A DNA stretch of 64,000 nucleotides from Bacteroidales bacterium (GTDB lineage: Bacteria > Bacteroidota > Bacteroidia > Bacteroidales > UBA932). The stretch covers positions 4,123-68,122 of the forward strand of contig JAFZLQ010000106.1 of NCBI GenBank assembly GCA_017551425.1, read 5' to 3'. A program made the position numbers and the translations under genes. The notes under the pieces were generated by a model that worked only from the letters and a program-made list of their open reading frames with translations, was not told the DNA's origin and did not search any database. Below are positions 8,951 to 16,628 of the stretch, in pieces (position 1 is the stretch's first letter; each line of letters opens with the position of its first letter).

Positions 8951-10174
8951 TTATTCGGTTACGGGACGGATTGAAATGCTGGACGTGCGCGGGTGCGCGT
9001 ACCATGTTGTTTGTTTGGTAAGGCAGCTGTATGCGAATGCAGTTGTCTGGGGCTTGGCCTCGATCTCCGGCATCTGGTCGCCTACGGTGCCGAAGAACAC
9101 GGGCGTGCAGGTGGGGTCTGCGGTTGCTGACCACAGGCCGATGAAGGTGCCGCGGCTCTGGGCGTTAAGGGCGTGCCTGAATCCTGCCGAAGGGAGGATG
9201 AGGGTGTTCACGCAGATCTCCCTGGAGTCGATGACCACGGTATGCTTGTAGAGTGCGCTGATGTTCACTCCGTTCTCGCCTACGGTCTCGTGGTCGGGCT
9301 TGAGGTCTTTGTATTCCTCAAAGTCGTCTTCAAGAGCAGCCAGCTCGTGGAGGCCGGTCTTGCCTCCGGTAGGGGTGCGCCAGAGGCCTCCGAGATGTGT
9401 TGCGATGTCGAATTCCTTCATGCCGCTGATGTCCCAGTAGATCTTGTCTCCCACCATCTGGCCGGAGTCGATCACGTACTTGTCGAGCTCGGTGCCGTCG
9501 TAAAGCATTGTGGCTGAATAGTTGCCGAAGCAATAGACGTCCCACTTGGAGCCCTTGGGCATGTCCACGTAGCAGTCGGGAACGGTGCTCTTGAGGCGCT
9601 TGTCCCTGCCGACGAACTCGGTGCTGGTTGCTACGGATTCCTCTGCGGTCTCCTCTGCGGTTGCAACGTGGAAAGCCACTTCCGTGGGCACCCCCTCGTC
9701 TGTTAGCTTGACGGCGATAAGGTTGCCGGTAGCCCAGTAAATAGGCACGCCGTCTGCTTTGCCGTCTTTGTTGATGCCGATGTAAATAGCTACTATCCAA
9801 TCGTTTTCATTGCCTTTGACGGTGCTTCCCTGCTCTTTGTCGGGAAGGACGATGGTGCCGGTAGCCCACTCGTCGGCGTCTATGGTGTGGAAGAACTTGA
9901 CCATGTTCCTGACGCCGAACCAGACGTTCTGGCCCACTATGTCTGAATAGTCATGCTCCGAGGTGAAAACGGCCTTCCCGTTTTCCACGACCGCCTCTTC
10001 AAGCACGTCGGTGGATCCGGCCTTGCCGAACTGGAGGGTAAGGCCTTCGTAGTAATTGGATTCGCCCGCCCCGACCGTGGTCTGCACGGCAAAGGAGTAT
10101 GTAGGGACCTTCTCGAAGCACGATACTGCAAGTATGAGTATCGGAAGTATCGATAATAATGCGCTCTTTTTCAT
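8951..10174 (-). CDS. Lipoprotein of unknown function
   Basis: The 407-aa product has a lipoprotein signal peptide: 'MKKSALLSILPILILAVSC' with the lipobox L-A-V-S-C at residues 15-19. The mature part is beta-rich and acidic, with no domain I recognise. Internal features include 'GSKWDVYCFGNYSATMLYDG' and 'DKIYWDISGMKEFDIATHLGGLWRTP'. It is encoded 9 nt after the last of three tandem repeat-protein genes and 43 nt before the DJ-1 gene, so it is probably made together with them. It is likely anchored to the outer membrane or facing the periplasm. It may bind the substrate or scaffold the repeat proteins; nothing in the sequence decides between these. Confidence 0.75.
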   Translation of the reverse strand: MKKSALLSILPILILAVSCFEKVPTYSFAVQTTVGAGESNYYEGLTLQFGKAGSTDVLEEAVVENGKAVFTSEHDYSDIVGQNVWFGVRNMVKFFHTIDADEWATGTIVLPDKEQGSTVKGNENDWIVAIYIGINKDGKADGVPIYWATGNLIAVKLTDEGVPTEVAFHVATAEETAEESVATSTEFVGRDKRLKSTVPDCYVDMPKGSKWDVYCFGNYSATMLYDGTELDKYVIDSGQMVGDKIYWDISGMKEFDIATHLGGLWRTPTGGKTGLHELAALEDDFEEYKDLKPDHETVGENGVNISALYKHTVVIDSREICVNTLILPSAGFRHALNAQSRGTFIGLWSATADPTCTPVFFGTVGDQMPEIEAKPQTTAFAYSCLTKQTTWYAHPRTSSISIRPVTE

Positions 10175-10183
10175 GTGTTGATA

Positions 10184-11452
10184 TTAAAGGGTGACTTGGA
10201 AGGTGTCGCCGCGGTTGGCGTTCTCCTCGTTCTGGAAGACTGCGCCTTCCTTGCCGAGGATTTCGCCGTCGGGCGTGTAGATTTCCGCCTTGGAGAGGTC
10301 GAACCTTCCGCTGCCGGCCGCAAACAGGTCCCTGGTCTTGGCGAAGTCGCGCTTGGCTGTCTTCCAGCGGCGAATCTCCACATTGAAGGGGAAGTTCTTG
10401 GCAGACTGCACGTTGAATCCGATTTCTGCGGTCTGGAAATCATAAGGGCCGGATTTGGTGACGATTATCTCGCCGGTGTTCTCGAACACGTGGGTCTGGG
10501 TCTCTTCTCCGACGAGCTCGCTGTAGATACCGAACGCCACGGCCTTGGGAGTGGACTCCTCGCTGCCTTCCAGATGCAGTTTGACCTTTCCGCTGTTGAT
10601 GATGGGAGGAATGGGCTGCTTGTTGGGCAGGAAGTGCTCGTAGAATGCGCAGGCGAGGGGATAGGACTGATACAGGAACGAGACCTTGTTCTCCACGAAC
10701 TTGGCCACGGACACCAGCTCGATCTCTCCGCTGTTCACAAGATGGGTGTCTGCGAAACGGGCCACGGTCATGATGCGTCCGGGGGCCTTCACGTAAATCT
10801 TGCCGTAGTTCATGATGGAACCGCCCACGCCGGTGGTGGCAAGGATGCGGATGGTGGAGGCGCGCTCCATTTCCAGGCTGATCCGGCCATTGTTGATGAT
10901 GGTCATGTTGTCTGCCGGAACCGCGATTGCGCGGGCCTGGGTGTTGAAGGAACCGTTGCCCAGGAGCTGGATCTCTCCGTTGTTGATGATGGTGGAATTC
11001 TCGCCCGCGAGCAGGGTCTCGCCGTAAACGGGGGTGTCCGAGGTTACGTCGTAATCGAAGTAAACCTTGATGACGCCGTTGTTGATGAGCATGGAATTCT
11101 TGCCGGCGGCCATTGCGAAGCACTTGATGAAGCGGTAGATCCCCTTTTCGTCTTTGGGGGAGCTCTGGATCAGGTGCTTGTATGCCTTGACCATTTCGTC
11201 GAGGTGGATTTCGATCTCTCCCTCGTTCACCAGGGTTGCGCCCTGTGCCAGATGCTGGCGGCCGGGATGCTCGGGATCTTCCGTGAGCGCCGCCATGGCG
11301 TAAAGGGCTATGTTGCGGCCGTTGAGGATCTGACCCGCCGCGATGGCCTGCTCCTGGATGTCGGCGACGCATCCTTCGGGTGAACTGATTACCAGACGGC
11401 CCCTGTTGACGCCGTATTCGCCGGCCTTGAAGCTCAAAGATTTGTTTGTCAT
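10184..11452 (-). CDS. N-x-G repeat (predicted beta-helix) protein 1, no signal peptide
   Basis: The 422-aa protein is built from about eight imperfect repeats with core [ILM]-[IVMF]-N-x-G-x-[IV]-x-[LVF], such as 'TIINNGEIQLLG', 'TIINNGRISLEM', 'SIMNYGKIYVKA' and 'LVNSGEIELVS', spaced 40-55 residues apart. Such regular short strands with Asn ladders are typical of right-handed beta-helices. The C-terminal part has 'WKTAKRDFAKTRDLF', a motif shared with the two upstream paralogues. Unlike the paralogue at 12765-14210 it starts 'MTNKSLSFKAG' with no signal sequence, so it is either cytoplasmic or exported by another route. No family assignment. The three paralogous genes are 4-9 nt apart. Confidence 0.75.
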   Translation of the reverse strand: MTNKSLSFKAGEYGVNRGRLVISSPEGCVADIQEQAIAAGQILNGRNIALYAMAALTEDPEHPGRQHLAQGATLVNEGEIEIHLDEMVKAYKHLIQSSPKDEKGIYRFIKCFAMAAGKNSMLINNGVIKVYFDYDVTSDTPVYGETLLAGENSTIINNGEIQLLGNGSFNTQARAIAVPADNMTIINNGRISLEMERASTIRILATTGVGGSIMNYGKIYVKAPGRIMTVARFADTHLVNSGEIELVSVAKFVENKVSFLYQSYPLACAFYEHFLPNKQPIPPIINSGKVKLHLEGSEESTPKAVAFGIYSELVGEETQTHVFENTGEIIVTKSGPYDFQTAEIGFNVQSAKNFPFNVEIRRWKTAKRDFAKTRDLFAAGSGRFDLSKAEIYTPDGEILGKEGAVFQNEENANRGDTFQVTL

Positions 11453-11461
11453 ATTATCATG

Positions 11462-12760
11462 TTAGATTTTTACCTCGCAACATTCTCCTGCGGCGGCGGA
11501 CTCGGGGAGCTGCCAGACCAGGTTCTTGTCTTTGCCCAGGGCCTCTCCGGATTCCGACACGAGTTCCATCTCGCTCAGGTCCCATCTTGCGCTGCGGCTG
11601 TTGAACAGGTTGTGGAGAGCGGCGAAATCGCGCTTCACCGTTACCCACTTGCCGATTTTGACGGGCACGGGCACGTCTCCGGGCGACTGCATGTTCACTC
11701 CGACCTCCGCGGTGTTGTACTTCACAGGGCCTTCCTGGGTGATCTCCACCTTGCCCGTATTTTCCAGGCGGTGTACGGAGAACTTGCCGTTGTTGCCCAC
11801 CTGGTGCAGGTACCAGCCGAATGCGACAGCGTTCTTGCCGGATGCCTCGCTGCCCAGCAGGTGCACCTTGATGCTGCCTGTGTTGACGGTAGGAGAGGCC
11901 GGCAGGTCGTTGGCCATGAAGTGCTCGTAGAACACCGTGGCGAGGGGATCGAACTGATAATGGTAAGAGACTATGTTCTCCAGCCAGGTTGCGACCGCGG
12001 TGACGCTGATCTCTCCGTTGTTGGTCATGCGGGTGCCGCAGAGCGAACCGAGCACCATGATGCGTCCCGTGGTCTTTACGGAAATCTTGCCGTTGTTGAG
12101 CAGGGAACCGAACTGGCCGGCGGTGTGCAGGATGCGGGTCTGGTAAGCCCTCTTGAGATCTACGGTCACGGTACCGTCGTTGATGCACTGCAGATGGCTG
12201 TCCATGCTGCCGATGCCGCGGATGTAGCTCTGGTAGGAGCCGTTGCCTATGAAGTTGATTTCACCCTTGTTGAGCATCACGGAATGGGCGTTGGCCCACA
12301 TGGCGCAGCCGTAAAGGGACACGCGCGCGTCTATGTCGTTGTCCATATAGACGTTGATGGTGCCCTCGTTGATGAGCAGGGAGTTGTCTCCCGCCGCCAT
12401 GGCGTAGCAGCGTACGGTGTCGTGGTCTGTGAAATCGGGATTCTCGGTCTTGTCCTTGCGCTCCTTGTACAGGGCGTAGATCTTGCTGAAGTGGATGTTG
12501 ATGACACCCTTGTTGATGAGTGTGGCCTGGGAGGCCAGCATGGTCTCGCCGGGACGGTCGGGATTCTCCTCAAGGGCGGCGAGGGCGCAGAGCGCTATGT
12601 TCTTTACCCTTACGCCGGGCTGGTTGGGGATGTTGCCGTGGGTGTACTCGAAGTAGTTTACGCCGGAGGGCTCGGAAATGTCCAGGACGCCTTCGTTTAC
12701 GGCGTAGCCGCCTTTGCCGACGACTATTGCCTGGTTGCGGATTTTGCCTGATTCGCTCAT
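11462..12760 (-). CDS. N-x-G repeat (predicted beta-helix) protein 2, no signal peptide
   Basis: This 432-aa paralogue of the proteins on either side has about nine repeats, for example 'LINKGVINIHF', 'LINEGTINVYMDND', 'LLNNGKISVKT' and 'LENTGKVEITQ'. It shares with protein 1 the segments around 'HYQFDPLATVFYEHFMANDLP' / 'YQSYPLACAFYEHFLPNKQP' and the C-terminal 'WVTVKRDFAALHNLF'. The closeness of proteins 1 and 2 points to a recent duplication relative to the lipoprotein paralogue. The start 'MSESGKIRNQ' has no export signal. It lies 4 nt downstream of the lipoprotein paralogue and 9 nt upstream of protein 1. Function unknown. Confidence 0.75.
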   Translation of the reverse strand: MSESGKIRNQAIVVGKGGYAVNEGVLDISEPSGVNYFEYTHGNIPNQPGVRVKNIALCALAALEENPDRPGETMLASQATLINKGVINIHFSKIYALYKERKDKTENPDFTDHDTVRCYAMAAGDNSLLINEGTINVYMDNDIDARVSLYGCAMWANAHSVMLNKGEINFIGNGSYQSYIRGIGSMDSHLQCINDGTVTVDLKRAYQTRILHTAGQFGSLLNNGKISVKTTGRIMVLGSLCGTRMTNNGEISVTAVATWLENIVSYHYQFDPLATVFYEHFMANDLPASPTVNTGSIKVHLLGSEASGKNAVAFGWYLHQVGNNGKFSVHRLENTGKVEITQEGPVKYNTAEVGVNMQSPGDVPVPVKIGKWVTVKRDFAALHNLFNSRSARWDLSEMELVSESGEALGKDKNLVWQLPESAAAGECCEVKI

Positions 12761-12764
12761 ATCG

Positions 12765-14210
12765 CTATTTCTTGAGGGCCGCTGTCTTGTTGTCCCTGTC
12801 CCAAAGGAGGGTGAGGGCGGGATCTGCGGATGCCACTGTCATCTGCTCGTATCCGGAGTGCTCGTACCTGTAGGTGCCTGCACCTGCATCGAACATGATG
12901 GCCTCGGGGGCGATGCTGTAGGAGGTGCCGTACGAATACTTGCTGTCTGCCTCGAGCAGCAGGGAACCCTGGGAGAAGTCCATGTTCACGCCCTTGGCGA
13001 GGAAGAGGTCGCGGGTCTGGCTGAAGTCGCGCAGCCTGGTCTTCCATGTGCCCATGGTGATGGTGGCGGCTCCGGTGACGGTTGCGGGCTTGCCCCAGAA
13101 TCCGGCCTCGGCCATGTCGTAACCGCCGGGATTGTTCACGTAGATGGAACCTTCGTTGACGATCTTGACGTTAAGCTTTTCGGCGGCCGGGCTCTGCATG
13201 TCCATGAGCATACCGAACACTGCGCGCTCGGGATCGGACGGGGCCGAATCGTCGAGGTTGACGCGGATGATGCCCTTGTTGATCATGGGCGGCATGCCGG
13301 TACGGGTGGGGGTGAGCGGGTCGTAGAGGGCGCACACGAGCTTGGTGGTGCCGGCGGTGGACGCCAGCTTGTCCTCGGGATAGCTTGTGGAAGTGACCTC
13401 TATGGTACCTGCGTTGGTGATCTTGGTGTCTCCGTAACGGGTGATGCAGAAGATGGTGCCTGCGAGGCGCATGCTGATGGTGCCGTCGTTGTACACCTCG
13501 GAAGCGGTGCCGCCGGTGGTGATGCCGCGGGAGTCGTCGGAAACCTTGACGTCTGCGGAAATGACGCCGTGGTTCTGGATGCTGATGTTGTTGGCGAACG
13601 TTGCAACGCCGCGCATGCGGGTGGCCATCGTGCCTTCACCGTGGAAGTTGATCTCTCCGTTGTTGACGATGTTGGAGCCGTCGCCCGCTACCATGCCGAT
13701 CATGTAGATGGTGGCGGCGACCGCAGGGTCGTGGTCGAAATAGACGTTGATAACACCGTCGTTGATGAGAGTGCAGTTGTTGCCGGCGTACAGGCCGATG
13801 AAGCGCAGGTACTTGAACTTGCGGTCGGGATGGTCGGGATCCTGGATCTGGTCTTTGTATTTCTCAACCAGGTCCCTGGTATGTACGGTGATGGTTCCCT
13901 TGTTGATGAGGGTGACGTTGGTCACGGGGCGGTCGGGATCCTGCGCGCCGTCCTTGAGGGCGCAGGCTGCAAGGGCGCAGCTGTTGAGCGTGTGCTCCTC
14001 GTAACGGCCTTCCGGCGTGAGGATGGTGGAGAACATGTCGAACACGACATCCGTATCTACGGAGCCGAGGGCTATGGTTCCCGTGTTGACGAGGGTGCCG
14101 CCGGTCTGGTCTGTCATCATCGGGGCGTGGAGCGGAAGATCCGGCTCCACATGGTTACAGGCCGCAAATGCGAATGCGGCGGCAAAGAGTATTAAACCCC
14201 AGCGTTTCAT
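12765..14210 (-). CDS. N-x-G repeat (predicted beta-helix) lipoprotein 3
   Basis: The 481-aa protein opens with a lipoprotein signal peptide, 'MKRWGLILFAAAFAFAAC' (lipobox F-A-A-C). It then has about nine N-x-G repeats such as 'LVNTGTIALG', 'LINDGVINVYFDHD', 'IVNNGEINFHG' and 'VYNDGTISMRL'. The paralogue-specific C-terminal motif is 'WKTRLRDFSQTRDLF', followed by about 60 residues not shared with proteins 1 and 2. As the only member with a secretion signal it is probably the ancestral or anchoring member, displayed on the outer membrane or in the periplasm. It lies 12 nt after the cupin gene. A surface glycan-binding or lyase-like beta-helix is conceivable, but no catalytic signature was seen. 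Confidence 0.78.
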   Translation of the reverse strand: MKRWGLILFAAAFAFAACNHVEPDLPLHAPMMTDQTGGTLVNTGTIALGSVDTDVVFDMFSTILTPEGRYEEHTLNSCALAACALKDGAQDPDRPVTNVTLINKGTITVHTRDLVEKYKDQIQDPDHPDRKFKYLRFIGLYAGNNCTLINDGVINVYFDHDPAVAATIYMIGMVAGDGSNIVNNGEINFHGEGTMATRMRGVATFANNISIQNHGVISADVKVSDDSRGITTGGTASEVYNDGTISMRLAGTIFCITRYGDTKITNAGTIEVTSTSYPEDKLASTAGTTKLVCALYDPLTPTRTGMPPMINKGIIRVNLDDSAPSDPERAVFGMLMDMQSPAAEKLNVKIVNEGSIYVNNPGGYDMAEAGFWGKPATVTGAATITMGTWKTRLRDFSQTRDLFLAKGVNMDFSQGSLLLEADSKYSYGTSYSIAPEAIMFDAGAGTYRYEHSGYEQMTVASADPALTLLWDRDNKTAALKK

Positions 14211-14222
14211 TGTTAGATATCT

Positions 14223-14561
14223 TTATTTATCCCAGGGGAACTCGGTTTTGACGGGTGCGAAGACATCTATTGCCTCGGTCTCTCCGATTGCCACGAATCC
14301 GTGAGGTACGTCTGCGGGTACGAGGTAGGCGTCTCCCTGATGCAGCTCGAAGACCTCTTCTCCGATGGTCAGCTTGAAGCCGCCCTTGATTACGAGACCG
14401 AACTGCTCCTGGGGATGTGTGTGCATGCCCACCACGCTCTGGTCGGACATGTTCCAGTGCAGTACGTTCATGTTCTTGCCATTGGCAAAATCCTGGCGGA
14501 TGACGCCTTTGCCCATGTCGATCTTTTCAATTTCCTTGTGGAAAAAAACCATCTTGCTCAT
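14223..14561 (-). CDS. Small cupin-domain protein
   Basis: The 112-aa protein is a single conserved-barrel cupin. The metal-binding set is clear: His47, His49 and Glu52 in 'GMHTHPQEQFGLVIKG', and His87 in 'VPADVPHGF'. Small cupins of this kind act as isomerases, lyases or dioxygenase-like enzymes, or as ligand sensors; sugar-acid or uronate-related proteins (KdgF type) share this size. It is the second gene of the long minus-strand operon, 20 nt after the winged-helix gene and 12 nt before the repeat lipoprotein. Metal binding is well supported; the substrate is unknown. Confidence 0.85.
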   Translation of the reverse strand: MSKMVFFHKEIEKIDMGKGVIRQDFANGKNMNVLHWNMSDQSVVGMHTHPQEQFGLVIKGGFKLTIGEEVFELHQGDAYLVPADVPHGFVAIGETEAIDVFAPVKTEFPWDK

Positions 14562-14581
14562 AGTAGCCTGATATTTGAATA

Positions 14582-14794
14582 TTAATAATATGTTTCACAT
14601 TCAACGTGGAGGCGCAGGGGAGAGCCCTCCTGCTCCGTAATCCAAATCTTGTCTTCCCTTGCGAGCCAGCCGATGGCTACTGCGGTGTCGAATAAACTCA
14701 GATCTGCATTGGACATCAGTTCGTCCAGCGTAAGGCCTTGCCTTTCCTTGGATAGTGTGCGCCACACTATGCCTGCTTTGTTTCCTATATCCAT
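14582..14794 (-). CDS. Winged helix-turn-helix domain protein (PF10771/DUF2582-like)
   Basis: The 70-aa product starts at 'MDIGNKAGIVWRTL'. It is a compact winged helix of the type common in Bacteroidales: 'GNKAGIVWRTLSKERQGLTLDELMSNADLSLFDTAVAIGWLAREDKIWI'. The start at 14794 is preferred over an upstream in-frame ATG (14866) because the conserved domain begins here. A promoter-like pair lies upstream at 14893-14923. It is the first gene of the long operon reaching glgX and could be its local regulator, although homologues are often stand-alone genes. Confidence 0.75.
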   Translation of the reverse strand: MDIGNKAGIVWRTLSKERQGLTLDELMSNADLSLFDTAVAIGWLAREDKIWITEQEGSPLRLHVECETYY

Positions 14795-14892
14795 GTATGT
14801 AAAGTATTTGTGTTTTGAGTGCAGGCAAAGCACAACCTTTGAGGCTATCACAGGGCGACTTTGCATCCACTACTAACCGTTATTTCAAGCCA

Positions 14893-14923
14893 CGAATATA
14901 AGAAAACCGATTCGAAAATGCAA
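14893..14923 (-). promoter_or_regulatory. Predicted promoter of the long minus-strand operon
   Basis: On the minus strand a TTG (14923-14921) is followed after 20 nt by TATATTCG (14900-14893), close to the Bacteroidota consensus TTG-N19/20-TAnnTTTG. It points towards the winged-helix gene about 100 nt downstream. No other strong promoter was seen between the later genes of the operon. Confidence 0.5.
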
Positions 14924-14984
14924 CTATTTTTTTGTATGAAGAAGTATCAATTTACGCAGGAAATAGCTAACTTGCGGCACGGAT

Positions 14985-15485
14985 ATGAACACACTTTCAA
15001 AGCTTTTCCCGCTACTAATCATGGCTATGGCACTTTTCGGCACCGCGGCTGCCCAGACCGCACCCGCCGGCAGATTAATTTACTGCAGTTATTCGGAAAC
15101 CGGCGTGGCCGGGCTCGGCAAGTCTTACTGCGAGCTCATAGCGGACCCCGGCTCCGGGCCCGAGGTCCACGTGGTGCTCGACCATGACTGTTTTTACGCA
15201 GAAGAACGCAGTTCCACCACAAAGGTCGGGACCGATGTGGTGGAAAAACTGCAGCAGGCCCTGGCGGATGCCCGGGTTTACGAGCTAAACGGCTATTATG
15301 TAGATGAGGATATGACCGGAGGCACGATCTACCGCATCTATATGGAATACGACTCGGGAGACAAGGTGAACGCCCGCTGGTACGGCCACGGCATCAAGCC
15401 GGAGGCCTGGGCGGCCTACCACTTGATTCTCAATTACTTCGAGCCCTGGCGCAGCAAGCTTGAGGCCGCCGGCGGCCCTCAGTGA
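14985..15485 (+). CDS. Small exported protein of unknown function
   Basis: The 166-aa product has a classical signal peptide ('LFPLLIMAMALFGTAAAQ', cleavage probably after the final Ala). The mature part of about 140 aa resembles small Bacteroidales periplasmic proteins whose beta-strands surround segments such as 'RIYMEYDSGDKVNARWYGHG' and a closing 'YHLILNYFEPWR'. No catalytic motif was recognised. It is monocistronic and convergent with cydB: its stop abuts the cydB stop (15485/15486) with no spacer, so any terminator would lie inside coding sequence. Codon use is like its neighbours. Confidence 0.7.
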   Translation: MNTLSKLFPLLIMAMALFGTAAAQTAPAGRLIYCSYSETGVAGLGKSYCELIADPGSGPEVHVVLDHDCFYAEERSSTTKVGTDVVEKLQQALADARVYELNGYYVDEDMTGGTIYRIYMEYDSGDKVNARWYGHGIKPEAWAAYHLILNYFEPWRSKLEAAGGPQ

Positions 15486-16625
15486 TCAATACTTGTTCTC
15501 CGTGCCCTCTATCTCGCCTCTGGTGATGCTCCTGCGGTCCATCGCCCGCCAGGCCAGCACTATGTAGGCCAGCACGAACGGGATGAGCAGGGATACCCAC
15601 GACATGAGCTTGAGCGTAAAGTAGCTTGAAGAGCTGTTGCGTATGGTGAGGGAACTCTGGATGTCTGTGCAGGAAGGATAGTATGCGGTACCGTTGAATC
15701 CTGCCAGGAAGAACACCGCCATCACCACCAGCACGGTTCCCGGGAAGGCGAACCATATGCCCTTGCGCGACTGCGTGAAGGCGCCTTTGTAGATGCCCGT
15801 CAGCACCAGCGTCACGCCGGCGAGCAGCATCACCAGGACCGCCGGCATCTGGAGCAGGTTGTGGAGGTACTTGAAGCGTTCGAGCGAAACGGCGCCGTCG
15901 GCGGCCACGGCGTAACCGGGCCGGACCAGCAGGATGGCCGTCCACATCAGGAAGAATCCAAGGAACGGAACGGCGGCGATTTTCACTCCGCGGTGCGTCT
16001 GCGCAGAGACCACATCGTCATCAACATTGTTCATGAGGTACAGGGAGCCGAGTATGTTGGCGAGGAGCATGAGGGTGACGCCGAGCAGCACGGCATGGAA
16101 CTGCCCGAGCGCCTCGAGCCCGTGCCAGGCGCTTCCCCAGGTGCTGATTACGGGAGCCGACGGATCTGCGATGGCGGTCTTGTCCACCACGAAGGGAGAT
16201 CCGGTAAAGAAGGTGCCCACCGCCGTGCCCACCAGGAACGGGGCAAGCAGGCCGTTGAGCATCAGGGCGATGCGGAACCCCTTGGCGCCCAGCAGGTTGC
16301 CCTTCTTGGCGTAGAACTCGTAAGACACCGCCTGGAAGACGAAGGTGACGAGCAGCAGCACCCACACCCAGTACGCGCCGCCGAAGCTGGTGCTGTAGAA
16401 CAGCGGGAACGATGCGAAGAACGCGCCGCCGAATGTGACGAGGGTGGTGAAGGTAAGCTCCCATTTGCGCCCGGTGGAATTGAGTATCATGCGCTTGCGC
16501 AGGTCATCGAGGGAACGGTTGCCCAGCTGGGCGTTTGCGCCCTGGACGAACATCAGCGCCACGAGCAGGCCGCCCAGCAGCGCTATCAGGCACCACCAAT
16601 AGTTTTGTAGGAATTCGTACGACAT
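15486..16625 (-). CDS. cydB: Cytochrome bd ubiquinol oxidase subunit II
   Basis: The 379-aa integral membrane protein matches CydB, with multiple hydrophobic helices and an N-terminal segment 'NYWWCLIALLGGLLVALMFVQGANAQLG'. It forms the high-affinity quinol:O2 oxidoreductase with CydA in the inner membrane, allowing micro-aerobic respiration and oxygen scavenging in anaerobes. It lies 3 nt after cydA and is translated from the same transcript. Confidence 0.95.
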   Translation of the reverse strand: MSYEFLQNYWWCLIALLGGLLVALMFVQGANAQLGNRSLDDLRKRMILNSTGRKWELTFTTLVTFGGAFFASFPLFYSTSFGGAYWVWVLLLVTFVFQAVSYEFYAKKGNLLGAKGFRIALMLNGLLAPFLVGTAVGTFFTGSPFVVDKTAIADPSAPVISTWGSAWHGLEALGQFHAVLLGVTLMLLANILGSLYLMNNVDDDVVSAQTHRGVKIAAVPFLGFFLMWTAILLVRPGYAVAADGAVSLERFKYLHNLLQMPAVLVMLLAGVTLVLTGIYKGAFTQSRKGIWFAFPGTVLVVMAVFFLAGFNGTAYYPSCTDIQSSLTIRNSSSSYFTLKLMSWVSLLIPFVLAYIVLAWRAMDRRSITRGEIEGTENKY

Positions 16626-16628
16626 GGC

